From positions 1 through 10,253 of the forward strand of contig CATZKS010000075.1 in NCBI GenBank assembly GCA_958421035.1: 10,253 nucleotides of DNA, read 5' to 3'. Of the stretch, positions 1-6,048 are shown in pieces; position 1 is the first letter of the stretch; the number at the start of each line of letters is the position of its first letter. Origin of the DNA: an uncultured Collinsella sp. GTDB taxonomy: Bacteria; Actinomycetota; Coriobacteriia; Coriobacteriales; Coriobacteriaceae. The translations under genes were made by a program, and so were the position numbers. The notes under the pieces are model-generated. The model worked only from the letters and a program-made list of their open reading frames with translations. It did no database searches and was not told the DNA's origin.

Positions 1-1
1 C

Positions 2-757
2 CTGCAGGACGGTGCCACGAGTCGATTGTTTGACGACCTGATCACGACCGACCCCCAAAGCTATGCCCTCTCGCTATGGCGGCGCTACGCCATTACGCAA
101 AATGCCGAGCGCATGCACGCGAGCATCGTCGGCATCCTTGCCGAAAAGGTCATGTGTCTGGGATTCGACGGTGCGGCACAGCTCTATCGTGAGTGTCATC
201 AGGTGGACTTCGCTTCCATGGGACACACCCCCTGCGCCCTGTTTGTAACCGTGAGCGATATTGACCGCAATCTCGATCCGCTGACCGGCCTCTTTATTTC
301 GCAGGCGTTTATGGGCCTCATTCGTGAGGCCGATAGGCAGCCCGACGGCAGCCTGCCCGTGCCCGTGCGCTTTATGCTCGATGACTTCGCAAATCTGCAG
401 ATCCCCCAGATCGACAACGTGCTCTCGATTATCCGAAGCCGCAACATCTGGGCAACGCTGCTGCTGCAGTCGACCAACCAGCTCGATGCGCTCTATGGCG
501 AGGCACGCGCACGCTCCATCATGGGCAACTGCGACACGCATCTGGTGCTGGCGTTCCAGGATCCCGAGAGTGCCCGGGTGTTTTCCGACCGCGCCGACGC
601 GCTGCCCAGCACGCTCATGGCGACGCCGATTGATCGCTCGTGGCTCTTTGTACGCGGTCGCACTCCCGAACAGGTCGAGCGCTTTAGGCTCGAAGACCAT
701 CCGCTCTACGGGGAGCTGCCCGAGGCGCAGCGAGGCCATGCGGAGGCCGAGATCTAG
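2..757 (+). CDS. C-terminal part of a VirD4/TraG-type conjugative coupling ATPase (5' end outside window)
   Basis: The frame is open to the left edge with no in-frame start other than an internal TTG at 26, so this is the last ~251 residues of a longer protein (VirD4/TraG proteins are usually around 600 aa). Family members are hexameric inner-membrane DNA pumps that hand the relaxase-DNA complex to a type IV secretion channel. The recognisable part is the second half of the motor domain: a Walker B-like strand ending FMLDDFANL (the two Asp codons lie at 380-385), then IRSRNIWATLLLQSTNQL, matching the family pattern of IRSR followed by LQS..QL, then LYGEA and IMGNCDTHLVL. The Walker A half would lie upstream. 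The usual Asp-Glu of Walker B is Asp-Asp here. It lies beside housekeeping pgi with no other conjugation gene visible, so it may be the edge of an integrated element or a relic. The family call is good; activity is unknown. Confidence 0.8.
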   Translation: MQDGATSRLFDDLITTDPQSYALSLWRRYAITQNAERMHASIVGILAEKVMCLGFDGAAQLYRECHQVDFASMGHTPCALFVTVSDIDRNLDPLTGLFISQAFMGLIREADRQPDGSLPVPVRFMLDDFANLQIPQIDNVLSIIRSRNIWATLLLQSTNQLDALYGEARARSIMGNCDTHLVLAFQDPESARVFSDRADALPSTLMATPIDRSWLFVRGRTPEQVERFRLEDHPLYGELPEAQRGHAEAEI

Positions 758-834
758 GCGCAGGGTTCTCGCAGCGCGCGGCGCCCCGGCGATGTTCCAC
801 AAAGGCCGTGCGCCCCGGGACCACGGCAAAGCAA

Positions 835-866
835 AGGGGCCCGCATCCGATAGGATACGGGCCCCT
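835..866 (-). terminator. Rho-independent terminator of pgi
   Basis: The arms 835-848 and 853-866 form a GC-rich stem (GGGGCCCG core, one mismatch) around a GATA loop. Read on the minus strand the stem is followed by CCCCTTTGCTTT, a modest U-rich tail, and it lies 33 nt after the pgi stop codon. On the plus strand no U-run follows, so it serves mainly pgi, though it may also slow read-through from the coupling-protein gene. Confidence 0.85.
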
Positions 867-898
867 GACTATAAGGCGCGATGCGTTAACAGCAGCGA

Positions 899-2593
899 CT
901 ACTTGCGATGCGCGCGGTAGAACTCGATGAGCGCCTGGGTCGAAGCGTCCTGCTCGGCCTTGGCGGCGTCGTCGTGGAAGGCCGGGGTAATCTGCTTGGC
1001 AAGCTGCTTGCCCAGCTCGACGCCCCACTGGTCGTAGGAGTCGATGCCCCAGACCGTGCCCTCGACAAACGTGATGTGCTCGTACAGGGCGATGAGCTCG
1101 CCGAGCGCGAACGGGGTCAACGTGTCGCCGAAGATCGAGGTCGTCGGACGGTTGCCCTCAAAGCAGCGGGCCGGGACGATCTGCTCGGGCGTGCCCTCGG
1201 CGCGCACCTCATCGGCCGTCTTACCAAAGGCGAGTGCCTTGGTCTGGGCCAGGAAGTTGCCCAAGAACAGCTCATGCACGTCCTGACCGCTATCGGTCGC
1301 AGGGTTGGCGGTATTGGCAAAGGCGATGAAATCGGCCGGAACCACCACGGTGCCCTGGTGCAGCAGCTGGTAGAAGGCATGCTGGCCGTTGGTGCCGGGC
1401 TCGCCCCAGAAGATCTCACCGGTGTCGGAGGTCACGGCGCTGCCGTCCCAGCGGACGTGCTTGCCGTTGGACTCCATGGTGAGCTGCTGCAGGTAGGCCG
1501 GGAAACGGTGCAGATACTGGCAGTACGGCAGCACGGCGTGGCTCTTGGAACCGAAGAAGTTGACGTACCAAACGTTGAGCAGGCCCATCAGCGCGACGGC
1601 GTTGTTCTCGAGCGGGGTGTTGCAGAAGTACTCGTCGATGGCGTGGAAGCCCTCAAGGAACTGCTGGAAGCGCTCGGGGCCAAGCACGACGATCAGCGAC
1701 AGGCCCACGGCGGAATCGACGGAGTAGCGGCCGCCGACCCAGTTCCAGAAACCGAAGGCGTTGGCGGGGTCGATACCGAAGGCCTCAACCTTCTCGAGTG
1801 CGGTGGAAACGGCGACGAAGTGCTTTGCCACGGCCTCGGCGTTCTGCTCATCGGAGCCATCGATAGCGCCCTGAGCCTTGAGCTGCTCGAGCATCCAGGT
1901 CTTGACCTCGCGGGCGTTGGTGAGGGTCTCGAGCGTGGTGAAGGTCTTGGAGACGATGATCACGAGCGTGGTCTCGGGATCCAGGCCCTTAAGCTTCTCG
2001 GCCTGGTCGTTGGGATCGATGTTGGAGATATAGCGGCAGTCGATACCGGCGTCGGCATAGGGACGCAGAGCCTCGTAAGCCATGACCGGGCCCAGATCGG
2101 AACCGCCGATGCCGATGGACACCAGGTGCTCGATCTTCTTGCCGGTAACGCCCTTCCACTCACCGGAGCGCACGCGCTCGGCGAAGGCATACATGCGATC
2201 GAGGACCTCGTGCACGTCAGCGACAACGTCCTGGCCGTCGACGATGAGCTGGCCCTTCTCGGTTGCGGGGCGGCGAAGCGCGGTGTGCAGGACGGCGCGG
2301 TCCTCGGTGGTGTTGATGTGCTCGCCGGAGAACATGGCGTCGCGGCGCTCCTCGAGCTTCACCTCGCGGGCAAGATCGCACAGCAGCTTGACGGTCTCAT
2401 CGGTCACCAGGTTCTTGGACAGATCGAAGTGCAGGTCACCAGCGTCAAAGCTCAGCTTGTTCACACGCTCGGGATCGGCAGCGAACCAGGCCTTGAGGTC
2501 GATGCCCTCGGCCTCGAGCTTCTCCTGATGGGCCTCGAGCGCCTTCCAAGCGGCGGTCGACGTAGCGTCGATAGGTGCGGCAACAGTTGCCAT
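899..2593 (-). CDS. pgi: Glucose-6-phosphate isomerase
   Basis: This cytosolic enzyme interconverts glucose-6-phosphate and fructose-6-phosphate in glycolysis and gluconeogenesis. The 564-residue product is close to the ~550-residue length of the E. coli-type enzyme. Visible motifs in order are SIGIGGSD (159-166) and SKTFTT (215-220) in the sugar-phosphate-binding SIS folds, the PGI signature VGGRYS (286-291), MESNGK with the presumed base Glu374, NGQHAF with His405, and the second signature SYDQWGVELGK ending at Lys529. The start is the ATG reading MATVAAP because AGGAGG lies 5 nt upstream; an in-frame ATG nine codons further out (MCPYAEEDS) would span that site and has no ribosome site of its own. 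The gene is monocistronic, with its own terminator downstream. Nothing in the sequence suggests damage. Confidence 0.98.
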   Translation of the reverse strand: MATVAAPIDATSTAAWKALEAHQEKLEAEGIDLKAWFAADPERVNKLSFDAGDLHFDLSKNLVTDETVKLLCDLAREVKLEERRDAMFSGEHINTTEDRAVLHTALRRPATEKGQLIVDGQDVVADVHEVLDRMYAFAERVRSGEWKGVTGKKIEHLVSIGIGGSDLGPVMAYEALRPYADAGIDCRYISNIDPNDQAEKLKGLDPETTLVIIVSKTFTTLETLTNAREVKTWMLEQLKAQGAIDGSDEQNAEAVAKHFVAVSTALEKVEAFGIDPANAFGFWNWVGGRYSVDSAVGLSLIVVLGPERFQQFLEGFHAIDEYFCNTPLENNAVALMGLLNVWYVNFFGSKSHAVLPYCQYLHRFPAYLQQLTMESNGKHVRWDGSAVTSDTGEIFWGEPGTNGQHAFYQLLHQGTVVVPADFIAFANTANPATDSGQDVHELFLGNFLAQTKALAFGKTADEVRAEGTPEQIVPARCFEGNRPTTSIFGDTLTPFALGELIALYEHITFVEGTVWGIDSYDQWGVELGKQLAKQITPAFHDDAAKAEQDASTQALIEFYRAHRK

Positions 2594-2639
2594 AGAGTCC
2601 TCCTCAGCATACGGGCACACACCTCCATGCGCCCGGATA

Positions 2640-2669
2640 ATCAGATGCCCCTATTCTAGCGCAGGTCAA
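2640..2669 (-). promoter_or_regulatory. Possible pgi promoter
   Basis: On the minus strand TTGACC (2664-2669) is followed after 18 nt by TCTGAT (2640-2645), a fair -35 and a weak -10, about 47 nt ahead of the pgi start. A competing -10, TAGAAT (2653-2658), has no good -35. The choice is uncertain. The rest of 2594-2716 shows nothing else clear. Confidence 0.3.
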
Positions 2670-2716
2670 GACTACAATCAGCGAGCGTTGCTAATCCGCC
2701 CCCAAACGGCAGCCGA

Positions 2717-2781
2717 CCAAAAAGGGACAGGTTAATTATGGCAGGTCAAACGCTTTACCTACCAAAATTAACCTGTCCCTT
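2717..2781. repeat. REP-like hairpin element, also a likely terminator for the minus-strand gene upstream of it
   Basis: Perfect 16-bp inverted arms, AAGGGACAGGTTAATT at 2722-2737 and its complement at 2766-2781, enclose a 28-nt loop. That loop folds further: 2740-2746 pairs with 2757-2763 in all but one position. That one position is C-A on the plus transcript but G-U on the minus transcript, so the whole fold suits minus-strand RNA. On that strand the stem ends CCCTTTTTGG, a U-tail, 11 nt after the stop of the 2793-3368 gene, so it can act as its terminator. The sequence CCAAAAAGGGACAGGTT (2717-2733) recurs exactly at 3451-3467. Short palindromes of GGGACAG...CTGTCCC type are typical of REP elements spread by RAYT (Y1-family) transposases; that origin is inferred, since no such transposase lies in the window. 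Confidence 0.75.
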
Positions 2782-2792
2782 CCTGGCAGATA

Positions 2793-3368
2793 TTAGGCCG
2801 CAGCGCAGACGCTACCGAGCAACTCACGCAAAGGAGACCCGATGCCCTCCAGCAGTTCGGGCGCGATAATGGCAAAAACGGGAACCTCGCCGGTGCCCAC
2901 GACAGCAGGCACCTTGCCCTCCGAGACAATGCATCCATAAGGCACAAAGCCGTCTTCGCCGGCATCGAGCGCCGCCATGCGACGCGCGAGCTCGCGCGCA
3001 AAGCCGGCAGTATCGGCATCGCCAATCGCCAGGACAAAGTCCACGCCTTCGTCGGTCGCCAGGGCTACGGCCTCATCGACCAAATCGTCTCCCCCGTCGC
3101 CCCCGACCAAGCCGCAGCGAAAAAGCACGCGTTCGAGCAGAGCTCGATCAAGCGAGCCGAGCGCCGCCGAGACGAGCTCATCGTGCGTATGTTTGTCACC
3201 GCCCAACACGACCAGCGCCTTGGTGCCACCGTAGTGAGCGACCAATCGTCCGCACCAGCGAGCCACGTCTCCATCCGCAACAAGGCGCGTCGGCATACCA
3301 AACCCATAATTGACCATCTTTTCCACAACCCTTCCGTGCGTATAGGCGGTATCGATCGTTAGGCTCAT
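2793..3368 (-). CDS. Half-length protein resembling the N-terminal domain of iron-containing alcohol dehydrogenases
   Basis: The 191-residue product looks like the nucleotide-binding N-terminal domain of Fe-ADH/butanol dehydrogenase proteins. YGFGMPTRLVADG (21-33) matches the family opening (F.NPTRIVFG), KALVVLGGDKH (50-60) matches the KVLLVYGGGS strand, and EGVDFVLAIGDADTAGFARELA (107-128) lines up with EGVDFVLAVGGGSVIDTAKAIA. In the last, the coenzyme-gripping GGGS has become GDAD. The protein stops before the C-terminal domain that carries the metal-binding Asp and His residues, so ordinary dehydrogenase activity is not expected. The frame is clean, with no relic of the missing half downstream. 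The start is unsure: ATG at 3368 has no Shine-Dalgarno site, while ATG at 3317 (MVNYGFG) fits the family's N-terminus better and has GGAAGGG further upstream. It may be a repurposed binding domain or a decayed gene. It is flanked by inverted copies of the REP motif. Confidence 0.6.
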   Translation of the reverse strand: MSLTIDTAYTHGRVVEKMVNYGFGMPTRLVADGDVARWCGRLVAHYGGTKALVVLGGDKHTHDELVSAALGSLDRALLERVLFRCGLVGGDGGDDLVDEAVALATDEGVDFVLAIGDADTAGFARELARRMAALDAGEDGFVPYGCIVSEGKVPAVVGTGEVPVFAIIAPELLEGIGSPLRELLGSVCAAA

Positions 3369-3450
3369 GCTACGAAGCGAGCTTTTCCGAGCTGTTTCGC
3401 GCTCTTTAGGGCTGCGTTAAAAACCCGATGCAGCCGCACGACCATACCCG

Positions 3451-3467
3451 CCAAAAAGGGACAGGTT
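3451..3467. repeat. Solitary copy of the REP motif
   Basis: CCAAAAAGGGACAGGTT is identical over 17 nt to 2717-2733 and, with respect to the right arm at 2766-2781, inverted. It therefore forms the far side of an inverted pair that brackets the 2793-3368 gene. It runs directly into the -35 element of the downstream polymerase promoter. Confidence 0.7.
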
Positions 3468-3496
3468 TTGACGGTGTCTGGTCGAGCGGGTATTAT
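3468..3496 (+). promoter_or_regulatory. Sigma-70-type promoter of the polymerase/YolD operon
   Basis: TTGACG (3468-3473), a 17-nt spacer and TATTAT (3491-3496) give a near-consensus promoter about 45 nt ahead of the GTG start. The -35 hexamer abuts the REP motif copy, and the -10 overlaps the first LexA-like box. A strong promoter under an operator is what a tightly repressed SOS gene would show. Confidence 0.7.
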
Positions 3497-3526
3497 CGAA
3501 CAGGTATTCGATAAGAACATGTGTTT
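3494..3526 (+). promoter_or_regulatory. Two tandem LexA-like (SOS) boxes
   Basis: The first box, inside the 20-nt palindrome TATCGAACAGGTATTCGATA (3494-3513), fits the Gram-positive/actinobacterial LexA pattern GAAC-N4-GTTC except for one base (ATTC). The second, GAACATGTGTTT (3515-3526), fits GAACRNRYGTTY fully. The centres are 17 bp apart. The first box overlaps the -10 and expected transcription start; the second lies in the leader just ahead of the ribosome site. The placement ahead of a translesion polymerase supports LexA control; binding itself is inferred. Confidence 0.65.
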
Positions 3527-3539
3527 GATGGGAGGACGC

Positions 3540-5045
3540 GTGGCGCACGAGCAGCACACCTACATCTGCATCGACCTCAAGACGTTTTATGCCAGCGTCG
3601 AGTGCGTGGACCGCGGGCTCGATCCACTCACCACCAACCTGGTCGTTGCCGACGAATCACGCGGACGCACGACCATCTGCCTCGCCATCACACAGGCCAT
3701 GAAGGACTTAGGGATTCACAATCGCTGCCGTCTGTTTGAGATTCCCGACGGCATCGACTACATCAAAGCCGTACCGCGCATGCAGCACTACATGGAAGTG
3801 TCGGCGCAAATCTACGGCATCTATCTGGAATACGTGAGCCCGCAAGACATTCACGTCTATTCAATCGACGAATGCTTTATCGACGTGACGCCCTATCTAG
3901 ACCTCTACCATACCAATGCCAAAGGCTTTGCCTGCATGTTGCGCGATGAGGTCCTCGCGCGCACCGGCATCACGGCGACGGTCGGCATCGGCCCCAACCT
4001 ATTCCAGGCCAAGGTAGCGCTCGATATCACCGCCAAGCACGTACCCAGCCGCATCGGCATACTCGACGACGAGACCTTTCGCAAAGAGATCTGGCCCCAT
4101 CGTCCCATCACCGATATCTGGGGCATCGGCCCCGGCGTGGCAGCACGACTCGAAAAGTATGGCGTCTACGACCTGATGGGTGTCGCCGCACTCGACGAGA
4201 ACCTGCTCTACGACGAGCTCGGCGTCAATGCCGAATATCTCATCGACCACGCCTTTGGGCGCGAGCCGACAACCATCGCCGATATCCAAGCCTATCGCCC
4301 ACAAGCAACTTCGACCACCACAGGACAGGTGCTCTCGAAGGGCTATGCCTACGAGCAGGCCTACACCGTCTTGCGCGAGATGGTCGACAGTGCCGTGCTG
4401 GACTTGGTCGATAAGCACGTGGTCTGCGACAGCATCTCGCTCTTTGTGGGCTACGCGAGCGAGCGCGCCGACATCCGCAGGCTTGATGCCAGCGGTACTG
4501 CACAATATGTGGACGGATGCGGACACCTGCGCTCGAGTACGTCGAGCATCGAACCCACCGCAACCGCCGGCCCCGAGCTCGCACCCCGTGCGCCCAAGCC
4601 CGTCCAGTGCGATGACGAAAGGCGTCGCCTGGTGCGCGAAGCGCAGGCAATCGATGGCATCTTTGCGGGAGAGCATGGCGGCAAACCGCGTGGTGGCTAT
4701 GCCGCGCTCTTTGCGCACTCCAACGCCTCGCGCAAGCTGCCCGAGCGCACCAATTCGTTTAAGAAGATCATGGGCTATTTCGATGACCTTTGGGCGCAAA
4801 CGGTCGACCCTAAACGACCGGTCAAGCGAATCAACCTGGGCTTTGGCAACCTCATGCCCGAGGAATTTGCCACTATCGATCTGTTTAGCGATGTCGAGGC
4901 CGATGAGCGCGAGCGCGACCTGGCGCGCGCCGTCCTGGCCGTGAAAGGCAAGTACGGCAAGAACGCGCTGGTCAAGGGATTAAGCTTTACCGCCGGCGCC
5001 ACCGCGCGCGAACGCAACGACCAAGTTGGAGGACACCGTGCCTAA
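3540..5045 (+). CDS. Y-family (UmuC/UvrX-like) translesion DNA polymerase
   Basis: This is an error-prone polymerase for copying past damaged bases. The N-terminal palm motif IDLKTFYASVE (11-21) gives catalytic Asp12 and the UmuC-like steric-gate Tyr17; YSIDEC (107-112) gives the Asp110-Glu111 pair. A helix-hairpin-helix (WGIGPGVAARLEKYG, 194-208) follows, then the little-finger domain and the tail KYGKNALVKG...ATARERNDQVGGHRA typical of Gram-positive UvrX/YqjW proteins. At 501 aa it is longer than the usual ~420 because about 75 residues (311-385), rich in Ser, Pro, Ala and charged residues, interrupt the little finger between LFVGYA and the family motif RKLPERTNSFKKI. The start is GTG at 3540, with GGGAGG 4 nt upstream; in-frame ATGs at 3519 and 3528 lack such a site. 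It overlaps the YolD gene by 8 nt and is probably LexA-regulated. Confidence 0.95.
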   Translation: MAHEQHTYICIDLKTFYASVECVDRGLDPLTTNLVVADESRGRTTICLAITQAMKDLGIHNRCRLFEIPDGIDYIKAVPRMQHYMEVSAQIYGIYLEYVSPQDIHVYSIDECFIDVTPYLDLYHTNAKGFACMLRDEVLARTGITATVGIGPNLFQAKVALDITAKHVPSRIGILDDETFRKEIWPHRPITDIWGIGPGVAARLEKYGVYDLMGVAALDENLLYDELGVNAEYLIDHAFGREPTTIADIQAYRPQATSTTTGQVLSKGYAYEQAYTVLREMVDSAVLDLVDKHVVCDSISLFVGYASERADIRRLDASGTAQYVDGCGHLRSSTSSIEPTATAGPELAPRAPKPVQCDDERRRLVREAQAIDGIFAGEHGGKPRGGYAALFAHSNASRKLPERTNSFKKIMGYFDDLWAQTVDPKRPVKRINLGFGNLMPEEFATIDLFSDVEADERERDLARAVLAVKGKYGKNALVKGLSFTAGATARERNDQVGGHRA

Positions 5046-5463
5046 ACCCAAACAACAGCCCGTGCGCCCGCCGACCGCCTTCGAGCGCCTGGCGGACCCC
5101 GAGGGCAGACGCCGCGCCGCCGACCCCAACCTCACAGCCAACGGTGCCGTGCGCGCCAACCGCGCCGCACAGTTTATGCCCTTTGCCGCCCTCACGGGAT
5201 ACTACGAACTCGTGCGCAAGCAGGAAATCACCGTCGAGCCAAAACGTGAACTCACGGAAGAAAAAGCCCTCGTGCTTTCTAAAAAGCTCGAGGGTCTCAA
5301 ACGTGGCGACCTGGTCCGCGTCACCTATTACGATACGTACGGCTATCGCTCCCGCACCGGCATTCTCGACGAGGTACTCCCCGCCTTCAGGCTCCTCAAG
5401 CTCAAAGATATCGCCATCGACTTCGACGATATCCAAGACATCGAGCTGCGCGGACGAGCCTAG
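5038..5463 (+). CDS. YolD-like protein, partner of the Y-family polymerase
   Basis: The 141-residue product carries the YolD-like core: RAAQFMPFAALTGYYELVRKQE (residues 42-63), then a charged stretch and a C-terminal strand-rich part with LKRGDLVRVTYYDTYGY and ILDEVLPAFRLLKLKD. YolD genes commonly sit beside UvrX-type polymerases in Bacillus and relatives and have been proposed to play the part UmuD plays for UmuC; no UmuD is seen here. The GTG start at 5038 has GGAGG exactly 5 nt upstream, inside the end of the polymerase gene, and the two frames overlap by 8 nt, which implies coupled translation and matched amounts. The first ~40 residues are basic and Pro-rich and probably unstructured. 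The biochemical role is not established. Confidence 0.9.
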   Translation: MPKPKQQPVRPPTAFERLADPEGRRRAADPNLTANGAVRANRAAQFMPFAALTGYYELVRKQEITVEPKRELTEEKALVLSKKLEGLKRGDLVRVTYYDTYGYRSRTGILDEVLPAFRLLKLKDIAIDFDDIQDIELRGRA

Positions 5464-5489
5464 ACAAGGAAATGCATCCAAGACGGCGC

Positions 5490-5873
5490 TTACAGCGTCA
5501 TGACGTAGTAGCCTGCGTCTTTCACGGCCGTCTCGAGGACACCGCGATCAACCGGCTGCTTAGAGCGCACGCGTGCCGTGTGGTCCGCATACGTCACCGT
5601 TGCCCACACGCCATCCAGTGCATTGAGGGCATTGGCTACGTTCTGAGCGCAGCCGTCACAGCTCATGCCGCCGATGAGCAGCTCATCGCTATAGGGGTAG
5701 TGTGACGCATCGGTATCCACCACAACAACCTTTTTGGCCTTCTTACCGCTCGCGCCATCGCTGCAGCAACTCTTCCCGTGTGTCGAAGCGGCAATACGAC
5801 GCAGTCCAAAAAACATGCCGACGGCAATGACGGCCAGCACGATGAGATTCGCAGGGTTGAGCAAGTCACTCAT
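5490..5873 (-). CDS. Membrane-anchored heavy-metal-associated (HMA) domain protein, probable copper chaperone
   Basis: The 127-residue product has one membrane segment near the N-terminus (about 8-25), a basic linker with adjacent cysteines CC (36-37), the sequence SHYPY (57-61), and an HMA fold from about 63 on. The metal loop is GMSCDGC (69-75) with Cys72 and Cys75, followed by VANALNALDGV, and the domain ends at the GYYVMTL strand. The CXXC loop in this fold binds Cu(I) or similar soft metals; a tether suggests handing metal to or from a membrane pump, but no CopA-type ATPase is in the window. The start chosen reads MSDLL, with AAGGGG 5 nt upstream; the longer MKGERM start lies inside that site. 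It converges on the YolD gene with only 26 nt between the stops and no visible terminator. Confidence 0.85.
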   Translation of the reverse strand: MSDLLNPANLIVLAVIAVGMFFGLRRIAASTHGKSCCSDGASGKKAKKVVVVDTDASHYPYSDELLIGGMSCDGCAQNVANALNALDGVWATVTYADHTARVRSKQPVDRGVLETAVKDAGYYVMTL

Positions 5874-5901
5874 GCGTTCCCCTTTCAAGTAGCCCTATCT
5901 A

Positions 5902-5920
5902 GATACCCCCATGGGGTGTC
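5902..5920 (-). promoter_or_regulatory. CsoR-like copper operator
   Basis: GATACCCCCATGGGGTGTC has 8-bp arms around a 3-nt centre with one mismatch. It resembles the TACCCCC..GGGGTA operators of CsoR-family repressors, which release DNA on binding Cu(I). It lies between the -10 element and the ribosome site of the HMA gene, so repression is the expected effect. The repressor gene is not in the window. Confidence 0.55.
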
Positions 5921-5923
5921 CCC

Positions 5924-5955
5924 ATCTTAACCCAAAATCATGTCCGTTCGGTCAA
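5924..5955 (-). promoter_or_regulatory. Promoter of the HMA gene
   Basis: On the minus strand TTGACC (5950-5955) is followed after 20 nt by TAAGAT (5924-5929). The hexamers are good but the spacer is long, as in promoters that activators of the MerR type remodel. The CsoR-like box follows directly downstream. Confidence 0.45.
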
Positions 5956-5981
5956 TTAGTTTCCCGCTTCAAACTTTTTTG

Positions 5982-6009
5982 TTGACCATGGCTTACTTTC
6001 GTGTATAAG
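5982..6009 (+). promoter_or_regulatory. Promoter of the DUF3793-flavodoxin operon
   Basis: TTGACC (5982-5987), 16 nt, TATAAG (6004-6009) lies 40 nt ahead of the GTG start. Its -35 is the mirror image of the HMA gene's -35, the two being 26 bp apart back to back. Confidence 0.65.
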
Positions 6010-6024
6010 TTTTCCTAGGCTAAC
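6009..6024 (+). promoter_or_regulatory. Candidate DtxR/IdeR-type iron operator
   Basis: GTTTTCCTAGGCTAAC differs at two positions from the perfect palindrome GTTAGCCTAGGCTAAC and contains TAGGCTAAC, a core found in DtxR/IdeR boxes. It begins at the last base of the -10, covering the expected transcription start, which is where an iron-dependent repressor would act. The pattern match is suggestive only. Confidence 0.35.
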
Positions 6025-6048
6025 AAGTGAGGGCTCGAAAGGGGCAAC

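Noticed and set aside
781..827. Direct repeat GCGCCCCGG (781-789, 810-818) and a 6-bp stem (805-810 with 822-827) as an attachment site or coupling-gene terminator
   Set aside because: The repeats are short in very GC-rich sequence and no U-tail follows the stem.
908..2659. A 583-codon open frame on the plus strand fully opposite pgi
   Set aside because: It is the antisense shadow of a GC-rich conserved gene; its translation is repetitive Leu/Val/Gly/Asp-rich sequence with no family match, and it lacks a convincing ribosome site.
3444..3493. ATACCCGC/GCGGGTAT inverted arms around the REP motif and -35
   Set aside because: The arms are only 8 bp with a 34-nt gap; probably chance overlap with the -10 region, not enough to call an element.
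3468..3539. An upstream extension of the polymerase to a TTG at 3468 or ATGs at 3519 and 3528
   Set aside because: The TTG is the -35 hexamer itself, and none of the three has a Shine-Dalgarno site, unlike GTG 3540.
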